In this document: positions 8,783-18,200 of the stretch, in pieces
Numbering within the stretch: the first letter of the stretch is position 1
Layout of the letters: the number at the start of each line of letters is the position of its first letter
Source: Fusobacteriaceae bacterium UBA2433
GTDB taxonomy: Bacteria > Fusobacteriota > Fusobacteriia > Fusobacteriales > Fusobacteriaceae
DNA length: 33,653 nucleotides
Reading direction: 5' to 3'
NCBI GenBank assembly: GCA_002342785.1
Contig: DDQV01000171.1
Location: 1-33,653 of the forward strand
The notes under the pieces: model-generated
Seen by the model: only the letters and a program-made list of their open reading frames with translations
The model's database searches: none
Told to the model about the DNA's origin: nothing
Program-made: the position numbers and the translations under genes

Positions 8783-8856
8783 TCTAGGCATTTGCATCTT
8801 GTTATCACAAAATGGATTTGCCTAAAGATAATCAGATATTATCTATACACAAATCC
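8783..8856 (-). promoter_or_regulatory. Alternative stems of the asnA attenuator
   Basis: Read on the minus strand. Segment 1 (GGATTTG, 8856-8850, right after the Asn codons) can pair with CAAATCC (8820-8814). The same region instead forms a long hairpin: 8826-8819 with 8790-8783 (8 bp) enclosing 8814-8807 with 8802-8795 (8 bp, one G-U). If the hairpin is broken by segment 1, the freed GCAAATGCCTAGA (8795-8783) can pair with TCAAGGCAAAATTGC of the terminator (4+5+2 bp with small internal loops), acting as antiterminator. This gives the usual logic: ribosome stalled at Asn codons, segment 1 free, terminator blocked. Pairings were found by eye; energies were not computed. Confidence 0.7.
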
Positions 8857-8901
8857 CCTCATATTATTATTATTATTAGAAAACATAATTAATTTAAACA
8901 T
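8839..8901 (-). CDS. Asparagine-rich leader peptide controlling asnA
   Basis: Twenty-codon reading frame: MFKLIMFS, then five consecutive Asn (all AAT, 8877-8863), then MRGFVYR and TAA. AAAGGAG (8915-8909) precedes the ATG with seven bases between. It starts about 25 bases after the predicted transcription start and is followed by the alternative stems and terminator described separately. The run of codons for the very product of the downstream enzyme, in a short translated frame between promoter and terminator, is the hallmark of ribosome-mediated transcription attenuation as in the trp, his and leu leaders. The peptide itself probably has no further function. Confidence 0.85.
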   Translation of the reverse strand: MFKLIMFSNNNNNMRGFVYR

Positions 8902-8931
8902 AATTTTACTCCTTTAAAATCTATTAAAAAA

Positions 8932-8960
8932 ATTATAAACTATTTTTTTCGTTATGTCAA
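8932..8960 (-). promoter_or_regulatory. Promoter of the asnA leader
   Basis: Exact sigma-70 consensus on the minus strand: TTGACA (8960-8955), 17-base spacer, TATAAT (8937-8932). Expected start is near 8925, ten bases before the leader ribosome binding site. Confidence 0.88.
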
Positions 8961-9038
8961 TAAAAAAAATATATGGTGCTAAAAAATTAGTACTATGTCA
9001 AAATCATATTTTCCAATATCCTTTAATATAATGGAAAA

Positions 9039-9067
9039 TTGTTTTTAATAACATATTATGGTATACT
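9039..9067 (+). promoter_or_regulatory. Probable promoter for prfA and following genes
   Basis: TTGTTT (9039-9044), 17 bases, TATACT (9062-9067). The -35 is weak and the -10 good. About 105 bases of AT-rich leader follow before prfA. Confidence 0.5.
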
Positions 9068-9179
9068 TTATAAGTTAAATACTAGATTTTTAAAGGGGAT
9101 ATCTTTATAAAAATAAAGAAAAAATATAAAAGAATAATAGATATTATAAAAAAATAAAGTTGTAGGAAGGGATGAATAA

Positions 9180-10253
9180 ATGTTTAAAAAATTAGAAGAA
9201 GTGGCAAAAAAATATGATGAATTAAATGTGTTACTAGCAACTCCAGAGGTAGCTACTGATCACAAAAGAATGATTGAGTATAATAAAATTATAAATGATA
9301 TGGAAGAAATTGTATTGAAATATAGGGAATATAAGGGTTATTGTGATGAATTAGAATTTATTAAAGAGAACTTAAAAGATGAAAAAGATAATGAGATGAA
9401 AGAAATGATGTTAGAAGAAAAAGATGAGATCGAGGAAAAATTACCTGAAATGGAAGAAGATATGAAAATTTTATTACTTCCAAAGGATCCTAATGATGAT
9501 AAAAACGTAATAGTAGAAATAAGAGGTGGAGCAGGTGGAGATGAGGCTGCTCTGTTTGCAGGAGATATTTTTAGAATGTATAGCAGATATGCTGAGAGAA
9601 GAAAATGGAAAATTGAAATAATGGATAAAAATGAAATTGGAGTTGGAGGATTAAAAGAAATTATCTTTTTAATTAAGGGTCAGGGAGCATATTCTAGATT
9701 AAAATTTGAATCAGGAGTGCATAGAGTACAAAGAGTTCCTGCTACAGAAGCATCTGGAAGAATTCATACTTCTACAATTACAGTAGCAATTTTACCTGAA
9801 ATAGATGATGTAACACAAGTTGATATTAAAACAGGAGACCTAAAAATTGATACTTATAGATCAGGGGGATCTGGAGGTCAGCATGTTAATACTACAGATT
9901 CAGCAGTAAGAATTACTCATATGCCTACTGGAACTGTCGTTCAATGTCAAGACGGTAGATCACAATTAAAAAATAGAGAACAAGCTATGAAATTATTAGC
10001 TGCTAAACTATTTGAATCGGAAGTTGAAAAACAAAGGTCTCAAGTAGAAGGAAATAGAAAATTACAAGTTGGAACAGGAGCAAGATCTGAAAAAATAAGA
10101 ACATATAATTTTCCTCAAGGAAGAGTAACTGATCATAGGATTAAGCTTACAGTACATAGATTAGATTATATATTAGATGGAGATATAGATGAAATAATCG
10201 ATGGATTGATTACATTTGATCAAGCAGAGCAATTACAAAACATGGTGAACTAA
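9180..10253 (+). CDS. prfA: Peptide chain release factor 1
   Basis: RF1 terminates translation at UAA and UAG. The 357-residue protein has the anticodon-like tripeptide PAT (187-189, within VQRVPATEASGRIHTS), which marks RF1 rather than RF2 (SPF), and the catalytic GGQ at 232-234 in SGGSGGQHVNTTDSAVR. The N-terminal helical domain is charged and of normal length. RF1 does not read UGA, consistent with UGA being available for selenocysteine in the prd genes nearby (RF2 would compete). GGAAGGG precedes the ATG. The stop TAA overlaps the ATG of prmC, whose product methylates the GGQ glutamine, so the pair is co-translated. Confidence 0.98.
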   Translation: MFKKLEEVAKKYDELNVLLATPEVATDHKRMIEYNKIINDMEEIVLKYREYKGYCDELEFIKENLKDEKDNEMKEMMLEEKDEIEEKLPEMEEDMKILLLPKDPNDDKNVIVEIRGGAGGDEAALFAGDIFRMYSRYAERRKWKIEIMDKNEIGVGGLKEIIFLIKGQGAYSRLKFESGVHRVQRVPATEASGRIHTSTITVAILPEIDDVTQVDIKTGDLKIDTYRSGGSGGQHVNTTDSAVRITHMPTGTVVQCQDGRSQLKNREQAMKLLAAKLFESEVEKQRSQVEGNRKLQVGTGARSEKIRTYNFPQGRVTDHRIKLTVHRLDYILDGDIDEIIDGLITFDQAEQLQNMVN

Positions 10254-11401
10254 TGAAAAATTTACTTGATATTTTGAGATGGAGCGAGGAGTATTTAAAA
10301 AAATACTCCTTTTCTAAACCTAGATTAGAAGCAGAAAAAATAATATCTTATGTATTATCAATAGATAGAATATTACTTTATGCAGAATATGATAGACCTC
10401 TTGTAAATAACGAAAGAACAAAAATTAAAAAATATATATTACAAATGATAAAGAACAAAATAGGATTTGACGAACTTTTAAAAGAGCAAAAATTAAAAGA
10501 TAATAAAATAATTGAATGTAGAGATGACAATGAGATAGAAGGAAATTATAGGAAAGAGTTTTTAGAACTTTTAACTAAGAGTATAGTATATTTGAAAAAA
10601 AATGGATCTAGGGAAGCAAAGTTAGATGTAGAATATATATTTAGTAATATTTTAAAAGTTTCGAGGATGGAGATGACTCTGAATTTTAAAAGAAAAATTA
10701 CAGAAGAAGAAAAAAAAATAATTCGAGAGATGTTAGTAGAAGTTGGGAAAAAAAAGAGACCTTTGCAATATGTTTTAGGATTCGAAGAATTTTATGGATA
10801 TAAATTTTATGTAGACGAATCAGTTCTTATACCAAGGCCTGAGACTGAATTATTGGTAGAAAAATGTATAAAATTAATGAATAAAATAGAAAATCCTAAG
10901 ATATTAGATATTGGTAGCGGTAGTGGAGCTATATCTATAAGTTTAGGAAAAGAGCTTCCTAAATCCATGGTTTTGGGAGTGGATATAAGTGAAAAAGCTT
11001 TAAAAATAGCTAGTAAAAATAAAGTAGAAAATAATTCTGCTAATGTAAAATTTATAAGATCTGATATATTTAAGAATATAGAATATAAGAAATTTAATCT
11101 TATAGTTTCAAACCCACCTTATATTCCTCATTATGAATATGAAGTGTTAGAAGAAAAAGTATTAAGATATGAACCTAAATTAGCTTTAACTGCTCCTAAC
11201 AATGGTTTATATTTTTATGAAGAGATTTCTAAAACTGCTCCTAATTATTTAATTAAAAATGGATATTTAGCTTTTGAAATTGGTTATAATCAAGGAGAAG
11301 CTGTAAAAAAAATAATGGAAAAAAATAATTTTTTGGATATAAAAATCTATTATGATTATGCAGAACACGAGAGGATAGTAATTGGTAAGCTTAATAATTA
11401 A
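10253..11401 (+). CDS. prmC: Release factor glutamine methyltransferase PrmC with duplicated N-terminal domain
   Basis: SAM-dependent enzyme that N5-methylates the GGQ glutamine of release factors. The catalytic half (about 185-382) has the SAM-binding motif LDIGSGSGAISIS (218-230) and the NPPY motif (287-290). At 382 residues it is about 100 longer than usual (about 280). The extra part is a second copy of the N-terminal helical substrate-binding domain: residues 14-62 (YLKKYSFSKPRLEAEKIISY...) align with 113-161 (YLKKNGSREAKLDVEYIFSN...). The second copy is followed by the usual LQYVLGFEEFYGYKF junction; the first is separated by a charged linker (about 75-100). The start overlaps the prfA stop. 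Confidence 0.95.
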   Translation: MKNLLDILRWSEEYLKKYSFSKPRLEAEKIISYVLSIDRILLYAEYDRPLVNNERTKIKKYILQMIKNKIGFDELLKEQKLKDNKIIECRDDNEIEGNYRKEFLELLTKSIVYLKKNGSREAKLDVEYIFSNILKVSRMEMTLNFKRKITEEEKKIIREMLVEVGKKKRPLQYVLGFEEFYGYKFYVDESVLIPRPETELLVEKCIKLMNKIENPKILDIGSGSGAISISLGKELPKSMVLGVDISEKALKIASKNKVENNSANVKFIRSDIFKNIEYKKFNLIVSNPPYIPHYEYEVLEEKVLRYEPKLALTAPNNGLYFYEEISKTAPNYLIKNGYLAFEIGYNQGEAVKKIMEKNNFLDIKIYYDYAEHERIVIGKLNN

Positions 11402-11481
11402 TTATTATTTGTAAGGTAAAATTTTTTGCAAATTTAATTATTTATTATTAAGTCGGCTTATAGCCGTCAAGGGGGAATATT

Positions 11482-12552
11482 ATGGGTGAAATAAGGTTTG
11501 ACGATTTGGAAGATGTTAAGCGTTTTATAAGAGAGATATTTTATGGTAAAGATAAGAAAAAAAATGAATCTTCAGGAGAAAATAGTTCTGGTAGAGGAAA
11601 TAAGACTTCTAAAAATCATATAAAAGGTGGATTAAGTGGGTTAATAATATTATTATTTCTTATTTTTCTTGGAACTGGAATTTATCAAGTTGGGCCAGAT
11701 GAGGAAGCAGTGCTTCTTAGATTTGGACAATACTCTAAAACTGTAGGACCTGGAATGCACTGGTATTTTCCTAGTCCAATTGGAAAAAGATATGTTGTAA
11801 AAACAACAAAAGTATATAGGGTAGAGATAGGATTTGAAACTATAGCAGCAGGACCACCTGCAAGATATCGAAATATTCCAGAAGAATCACTTATGTTTAC
11901 AGGAGATGAAAATATGATTGACGTTGATTTTAGTGTTCAATATAAAATCAGCAATTTAAAAGATTATATATTTAATGTAAAAGATCAATATGAAACTATA
12001 AAAAGTGCATCGGAATCAGCTCTTAGACAAGTTGTAGGAAGCAAAGGAATAGAAGAAACTTTAACGATTGGAAAAGAGAGAATCCAAGAAGAAACTCGTG
12101 AAAAATTAAAAGAAATATTAGATAGTTATGGAGTTGGAATATTAATAATAGGACTTCAACTTCAAGATGTAGGACCACCAGAGGAAGTTATGCAAGCCTT
12201 TAAAGAAGTTGCTAATGCTCGTGAAGATAGATCTAGATTTATAAATGAAGCTAATGGTTATAGAAACGATATTATTCCAAACGCTCGTGGACAAGCATCT
12301 CAAATGATAAATAGAGCTGAGGCTTATAAGGAAAAAAGGGTTAAAGAATCTCAAGGAGATATAGCAAAATTTATAAAATTAAATGAAAAATATTCCTTAG
12401 GTAAAGAGGTTACAAAAACAAGAATGTATTTGGAAACTATGGAAAAAACAATGCCAGGTGTTGAAAAAATAATAGTGGATCCTAAATTAAAAGGAAGTAT
12501 TATTAACTTAATTGGAGGAGGTGTAGAGGCTAATGAAAAAATTAATAATTAG
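11482..12552 (+). CDS. hflK: HflK, SPFH-family partner of the FtsH protease
   Basis: Inner-membrane SPFH/band 7 protein that forms large cages with HflC around the FtsH protease. The 356-residue product has a charged, Ser/Gly/Lys-rich cytoplasmic N-terminus, one transmembrane helix (about 53-72), the start of the band 7 domain (YQVGPDEEAVLLRFG), and the typical LQDVGPPEEVMQAFKEVANAREDR helix near residue 230. It ends 20 bases inside hflC, so the two are translationally coupled. AAGGGGG precedes the ATG. A small hairpin (CGGCT/AGCCG at 11453-11465) lies just before the ribosome binding site; its role is unknown. A general stomatin is less likely because HflC follows. Confidence 0.93.
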   Translation: MGEIRFDDLEDVKRFIREIFYGKDKKKNESSGENSSGRGNKTSKNHIKGGLSGLIILLFLIFLGTGIYQVGPDEEAVLLRFGQYSKTVGPGMHWYFPSPIGKRYVVKTTKVYRVEIGFETIAAGPPARYRNIPEESLMFTGDENMIDVDFSVQYKISNLKDYIFNVKDQYETIKSASESALRQVVGSKGIEETLTIGKERIQEETREKLKEILDSYGVGILIIGLQLQDVGPPEEVMQAFKEVANAREDRSRFINEANGYRNDIIPNARGQASQMINRAEAYKEKRVKESQGDIAKFIKLNEKYSLGKEVTKTRMYLETMEKTMPGVEKIIVDPKLKGSIINLIGGGVEANEKINN

Positions 12553-13378
12553 TATTTTAGTGGTTATTGTAATAGTATCAACTACATCTTTATTTCAAGT
12601 TTCAGAAGTTGAAAATGCCGTTGTAATTAGATTAGGAAAACCTCAAAGAGTAGTAACAGAACCTGGATTATATACAAAGATTCCATTTATTGATGATGTT
12701 AGAATTTTTGATAAAAGATTATTAAATTATGATGCAGCACCTAAAGGTATTATAATTAAAGAAAAGAAAAGTATAGTAATAGATAACTATGCTAGATGGA
12801 GAATTACTGATCCTTTATTATTTTTACAAAGTGTACAAAATTTAGCTGGAGCTCAAGCTAGATTAGACGATATAGTATATTCTGAACTTCGAAGGGAGAT
12901 GGGAAAATATACTTTGTCTGAAATAATTTCTTCTAAAAGAGATGTCATTATGAAAAATGTAACTGATGAGAGTAGAGAAAAAGCTAAATCTTCAGGTATA
13001 GAAATAGTGGATGTAAGGATAAAAAGAGTAGAGTTACCAAAAGAAAATGAAGAAAATATCTATAAAAGAATGGAAGCAGAAAGAAATCAACAAGCTAAAA
13101 AATATAGAGCTGAAGGAAGGGAAAAATCTTTAGAGATAACTTCTCAAGCTGATCAAGAAAAAACTATAATATTAGCAGAAGCTTATAGAAAATCTGAAGA
13201 ATTAAAAGGTGAAGGAGACGCAAAAGCTCTTGAAATATACGCCGATGCATATAATAGAGATCCTGAATTTTATAAATTTATGAAAACTTTAGAAGCTTAC
13301 GAGACAATTATGGATAAAAAAACTAAGATAATATTATCTACAGATTCAGAATTATGGAAGATGTTACAAACAAAATAA
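12533..13378 (+). CDS. hflC: HflC, SPFH-family partner of the FtsH protease
   Basis: Second subunit of the HflKC complex, 281 residues. It has an N-terminal signal-anchor helix (about 3-22) followed by VSEVENAVVIRLGKPQRVV and a long charged helix around residues 175-230 (AEGREKSLEITSQADQEK), as expected for HflC. The C-terminus reads EAYETIMDKKTKIILSTDSE, close to the HflC consensus. It overlaps hflK by 20 bases, with a GGAGGAGG ribosome binding site within hflK. Confidence 0.94.
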   Translation: MKKLIISILVVIVIVSTTSLFQVSEVENAVVIRLGKPQRVVTEPGLYTKIPFIDDVRIFDKRLLNYDAAPKGIIIKEKKSIVIDNYARWRITDPLLFLQSVQNLAGAQARLDDIVYSELRREMGKYTLSEIISSKRDVIMKNVTDESREKAKSSGIEIVDVRIKRVELPKENEENIYKRMEAERNQQAKKYRAEGREKSLEITSQADQEKTIILAEAYRKSEELKGEGDAKALEIYADAYNRDPEFYKFMKTLEAYETIMDKKTKIILSTDSELWKMLQTK

Positions 13379-13394
13379 GAAAGAGGTACAGAAA

Positions 13395-14450
13395 TTGAAA
13401 ACTAAAAAAAATGATGGAGAAAAAAAAATATTATTGTCAGATTATGATTATTATTTACCTAAAGAATTGATCGGGCAAACTCCTACAATGCCACGTGATC
13501 ACTCTAGGTTACTGGTAGTAAATAAAACTAAAAAAGAGATAGAACATAAAAGTTTTTTTAATATCTTAGAATATTTAAATAAAGGAGATGTCCTCGTTCG
13601 AAATTCTACTAAAGTAATTCCTGCAAGACTTATAGGAAAAAAAGAGAGTGGAGCGGTAATGGAAGTCTTTTTACTTAAAAGATTGGAATTAAATAGATGG
13701 GAATGTTTAGTAAGACGGGCAAAAAAATTAAAATTAGATCAAACAATAATATTTGGTGATGGAGAATTAAAAGCTACTTTAAAGGAAGTAAAAGAAGATG
13801 GTAATAGAATATTAGAATTTATTTTTGATGGAGTTTTTGAAGAGATTATTGATGAATTAGGACAGATGCCATTACCACCATATATCACAGAAAAATTAGA
13901 AGATGGAGATAGATATCAAACTGTTTATGCTGAGAAAGGTGAATCTGTAGCAGCACCAACTGCTGGATTACATTTTACTGACGAATTATTTGAAAAAATA
14001 GTTAAAAAAGGTGTAGAAGTTGTAGATGTATATTTAGAAGTGGGACTAGGAACATTTAGACCTGTTCAAACTGAAAATGTATTGGAGCATAAGATGCATT
14101 CTGAAACTTTTGAAGTACCAGAAAAGACCGCCGAAGTTGTGAATAGAGCTAAAGCAGAGGGTAGAAGAATAATTGCAGTGGGAACTACATCTATAAGGAC
14201 ACTAGAATCAGCCACTGATAGTTGTGGTAAATTAGTTGCAACTTCTGGAAATACTGAGATATTTATCTATCCAGGATATGATTTTAAAATAGTAGATGCA
14301 TTAATTACAAATTTTCATCTTCCGAAATCAACTTTGCTTATGTTAGTATCAGCACTATCGGAAAAAGATTTTATGTTTAGTGTTTACGAAAATGCAGTAA
14401 AAGAAAAATATAAATTTTTTAGTTTTGGAGATGCAATGTTTATATATTAA
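13395..14450 (+). CDS. queA: S-adenosylmethionine:tRNA ribosyltransferase-isomerase
   Basis: Transfers and isomerises the ribosyl part of SAM onto 7-aminomethyl-deazaguanine in tRNA, giving epoxyqueuosine (queuosine pathway). The 351-residue protein has the family landmarks: DYDYYLPKELIGQTP near the N-terminus, RDHSRLLVV, LPPYITE, and the strongly conserved GESVAAPTAGLHFTDEL and HSETFEVP segments. The start is a TTG, chosen because AAGAGG (13381-13386) is eight bases upstream and the next in-frame Met would remove the conserved N-terminus. It lies 16 bases after hflC and 18 before rsmD. Confidence 0.96.
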   Translation: MKTKKNDGEKKILLSDYDYYLPKELIGQTPTMPRDHSRLLVVNKTKKEIEHKSFFNILEYLNKGDVLVRNSTKVIPARLIGKKESGAVMEVFLLKRLELNRWECLVRRAKKLKLDQTIIFGDGELKATLKEVKEDGNRILEFIFDGVFEEIIDELGQMPLPPYITEKLEDGDRYQTVYAEKGESVAAPTAGLHFTDELFEKIVKKGVEVVDVYLEVGLGTFRPVQTENVLEHKMHSETFEVPEKTAEVVNRAKAEGRRIIAVGTTSIRTLESATDSCGKLVATSGNTEIFIYPGYDFKIVDALITNFHLPKSTLLMLVSALSEKDFMFSVYENAVKEKYKFFSFGDAMFIY

Positions 14451-14468
14451 ATAGAAAGAGGTAAAAAT

Positions 14469-15017
14469 ATGAGAATAATATCGGGAAGTGCTAAAGGTAA
14501 AAATATAAAATGTAGAGATGGATTTGATACTAGACCAACTACAGATAGGGTAAAAGAATCATTATTTTCAATGATTGCTCCTTATATAGATGGAGCTAAG
14601 ATCTTAGATTTATTTAGTGGTACTGGAAATATAGCTCTAGAGGCTATAAGTCGGGGAGCTTCAAGAGCTATAATGATAGAAAAAGAAAAAGATGCACTTA
14701 GAGTGATTATAGAAAATGTAAATAGTTTAGGATTTGAAGATCAGTGTAGAGCTTATAAAAATGAAACTTTAAGAGCTCTAACAATCTTAGGTAAAAAAAA
14801 TGAAAAGTTTGATATTATATTTTTAGATCCGCCATATAAAGATAATGTTTGTAGTAAAGTAATAAACAAAATATCTGAGACTGGAATCTTATCTGAAAAG
14901 GGATTAATAATAGCTGAACATCATATATTAGAAGATATGGATCTAACTATATCTGAATTTAAAAAAGTAGATGAAAGAAGATATGGAAAAAAAGAATTAA
15001 GTTTTTATACAAGATAA
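14469..15017 (+). CDS. rsmD: 16S rRNA (guanine-966-N2)-methyltransferase
   Basis: SAM-dependent methylase of 16S rRNA G966. The 182-residue product has the RsmD beginning (MRIISGSAKGKNIK), the TRPTTDRVKESLFSM segment, SAM motif ILDLFSGTGNIALEAISRGA, and catalytic DPPY (in FLDPPYKDN). AGAGG precedes the ATG. It ends the prfA-to-rsmD run and is followed by a strong terminator. Confidence 0.95.
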   Translation: MRIISGSAKGKNIKCRDGFDTRPTTDRVKESLFSMIAPYIDGAKILDLFSGTGNIALEAISRGASRAIMIEKEKDALRVIIENVNSLGFEDQCRAYKNETLRALTILGKKNEKFDIIFLDPPYKDNVCSKVINKISETGILSEKGLIIAEHHILEDMDLTISEFKKVDERRYGKKELSFYTR

Positions 15018-15031
15018 AAATTTATATTGTA

Positions 15032-15080
15032 ACCTGTAGAGTAGACACTAAAAAGAGTGGCTAGTCTACAGGTTTTTTTT
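15032..15080 (+). terminator. Terminator after rsmD
   Basis: An 18-position stem with 16 matched pairs (15032-15049 against 15056-15073) and a short A-rich loop is followed by eight T's. Confidence 0.92.
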
Positions 15081-15206
15081 ATCTTTAAAAATAAAGATTA
15101 TAAAATTTAAATGAATAAAAAATAATTCAAATGATTATTAGAATATAGAGGATTAAATAAAATTAAATATGTTAAAAATTTAAGCATATATTAGAGTATA
15201 TTATTG

Positions 15207-15212
15207 TATAAT
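15207..15212 (+). promoter_or_regulatory. Possible -10 element for the helicase gene
   Basis: TATAAT stands 35 bases before the start codon in the 170-base AT-rich gap after the rsmD terminator. No good -35 hexamer is seen at 16-18 bases upstream, so this is weak evidence. Confidence 0.35.
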
Positions 15213-15246
15213 ATATATGAAGACATAAAATTAGGAGTGCTTATAT

Positions 15247-18200
15247 ATGAAATTTTTAATAACTAGGAATTTTTTTAAAAATATACCTAAAGAAAAGATA
15301 GAACAAGTTAAAGATAGAATACAATATTTTTATGAAGAAATATTGGAAAATAAAAAAAAGATATTTAATATACCCAAAGGATTTTGGGTGAAAAAGCTTA
15401 GAGAAAATTTATATGAATTTAGAGTTAATAGTGGCGATAGAATATTGTTTGAATTTAAAGATATTAAACGAATTGGATATGGAGAAAAAGTTTTAGTATT
15501 ATTGTTATTCTCAACACATGATCTAGCTGTGAAAAATGGAATACGTCAAAATAAAAATAAAAGCTTAAACACTGAAAATTTAATGATAGAAAAAGATATC
15601 GATAATTTAGACAAAAGTATAGATGAAGATTTAGATCTTGTATATAATAAGATAAATTCAAAAATAGTATATGAAATTACTTCTGATAAAAATCTTTTAG
15701 AATTTATTCAAAATGAAGATGAGTATACATATTATTATTTAAATGATGAACAATATGAAATTTTAAATAGTGAATTTCCATTACTTTTAAAAGGGAGTGC
15801 TGGAAGTGGTAAGACTACAGTAGCTATAAGAAAAACTATGGAATTAGAAGAACGAGAAAATTTAAAGATAGGATATATAACTTTTACTAAATCTTTAAAA
15901 GAAAAAGCTTATGAAATGTATGAGAAATTTAGAAATTTAGATAATAAAAAAATGGTTGAATTTTATTCTTTGGACGAGCTATATGAAAAGCAATTGAGAG
16001 AAAAGCCTACAGGATTGAAAATATTTGAAAAGTTTATTTATGAGCACAATCCAAAAATCCCAAAAGATATAGAAATATTAGAATTATATCAAGAAATAAG
16101 AGGGACAATTAAAGGGAGTATGGGGTCTAAAGGTATAGGTAACTGGGATAGAAATCTAGAAGAAGAACTTATACCTGAGGAAGATTATTTAGCATTAAAT
16201 AAAAAATATACTGTGTATAGTAAGGAGATAAGAAAGGAAATATACAAAATTGCTCTTGTATATCAAAATTGGCTTACTGAAAAAAATTATTTAGATGAAA
16301 ATGACTTGGCACGAAGAATTATTTTGAGAAATAAAAAAATATTTGACTGTATAATTTGTGATGAAGTACAAGATTTAACTGAAATTGAGATATATATGTT
16401 AAAAAAAATAGTGAAAAATGGTGATAATTTGATGTTATCTGGAGATATTCATCAAATAATAAATCCAACTTATTTTAGTTTTTCTAGGGTCAAATCATTA
16501 TTTTATAAAGATATGTATGTTGAGAAACAATTGAAAAAAAATTATAGGAGTCAAAAAAAAATAGTTGATTTGGCTAACAAATTAAGTGATTTAAGAGGTA
16601 AGTATATCGGGAAATTAGGAGAAGATTATAAAGAGGCTTCTATATTAGAGGGAGAAGACGTATATATTTATAAAAAAGATGAGAACTTTTTAAAAAAATT
16701 AGAAGAAAATACAACTATTATATTAGTTCCAACGATACAAATTAAAGAATTAATGAGACGTGAATTGCCAAAAATAGCAAATAAGATATTGACGGTACAA
16801 GATGTAAAGGGGTTAGAATTTGATTCTGTTATACTATATAACTTTGGGACAGTATTAAAAAAATATTGGGAAATTATTTTTTCCAAGGAAGCAAAAAAAA
16901 ATCAACTATATAGATATTATTTTAATCTTTTATATGTTGGATTAACCCGTGCTAAAAAAAGACTACTTTTTATGGAAGAAGATAAAAATATTTGTTTACT
17001 AAATAAATTAAAAGATTATTTGGTGCCTTTGACAATAGAAGGGGAAAGAGATTTCACTTTAAAAAGTGGAGAATTAGATTTTTTAAAGGAAGGAAAAGAG
17101 TTTTTGAATCAAGAATTATTTGAAGAGGCGATTGCTGCATTTGAAAAAGCAGGAGCAAAAGAATACATAAAAAAAGCAAAAGATGAACTATCAGCAAATA
17201 AATTTTTTAATGAATATGGTGAAGCAAAAACAATAGAATATATAGTGAATAACAATGATTCATTATCTCAATATTTAGAAAATTACATAGTGATAGATAA
17301 GATAGGTGATTATGCATTTGAAAAAAAATATTATGAGAAAGCAAAAGAATATTATGAAAAAAGTGAAAACTATGAAAAACTTTCTAGGATATTTGAAATG
17401 GATGGAGAATTAGAAAAAAGTTTAGAATATGCTTTAGAATCAAATGTAATATCTGTAATAAAAGATATTACAGAGAAAATAAAAAAGAATGATAGAGCTT
17501 TAGAAGTAGCTAACGAAGTAAGAGTATTATCAGATAAGAAAATTGATGCTAAGAAACTTTCTCTAATTAAGTTTAAAGATTTAGATAAGAAATATATAAT
17601 GAGAAAGGAGAAAAAAAATATAGGAGATATTTTAATAATATTAAAAGGAAGGTTTAAATCTGACAACGAAGAACTAAAAAAACAAGATATAAAATCTCCT
17701 ACTAAATTATTGATCAAACTTCATTATATAGATGGAGGTAAAAATGGAATCAATTATCTATTAGAAAACTACTATAAAGAATTAAATATAAAAATTATTG
17801 TTTCTATTTTAGATAATGGAAATATTATTGAAAAATATATATCTAAAAGTAAAAAGAAACCTAATTTAGATGAGTTATTATTATTGGCTTGTAAAAACAA
17901 AAAAATAAATAATACGAAAAAAATTCTCAAATTAGGTGGAGATATAGAAGTAAGATCAAAGGATGGTTTAACATTACTTATTATAGCAATAAAAAATAAA
18001 GATTTAGAAATGGTAAAATTATTAGTAAATAGTGGTGCTAAGTTAGGAGAACTTTTAGATAAAAAAAATAATTTAAAAATTACACCCTTAATTTACTCTA
18101 TTATGGAAGATGAGGTTGATATTTTTAAATATTTAATAGATAATGGAGCTAATGTTGAGTTATTAAATCCCATTTATTATGGAATAATTTATAAAAATAA

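Noticed and set aside
8700..8925. T-box riboswitch before asnA
   Set aside because: No T-box sequence (TGGNACCGCG type) is present on the minus strand; the Asn-codon leader frame explains the terminator better.
8973..9001. A second TTGACA on the minus strand upstream of asnA as another promoter
   Set aside because: No -10 element occurs at proper distance (CACCAT at 17 bases).
11453..11465. Small hairpin before hflK as a terminator
   Set aside because: Only five base pairs and no T-run; it directly precedes a ribosome site.
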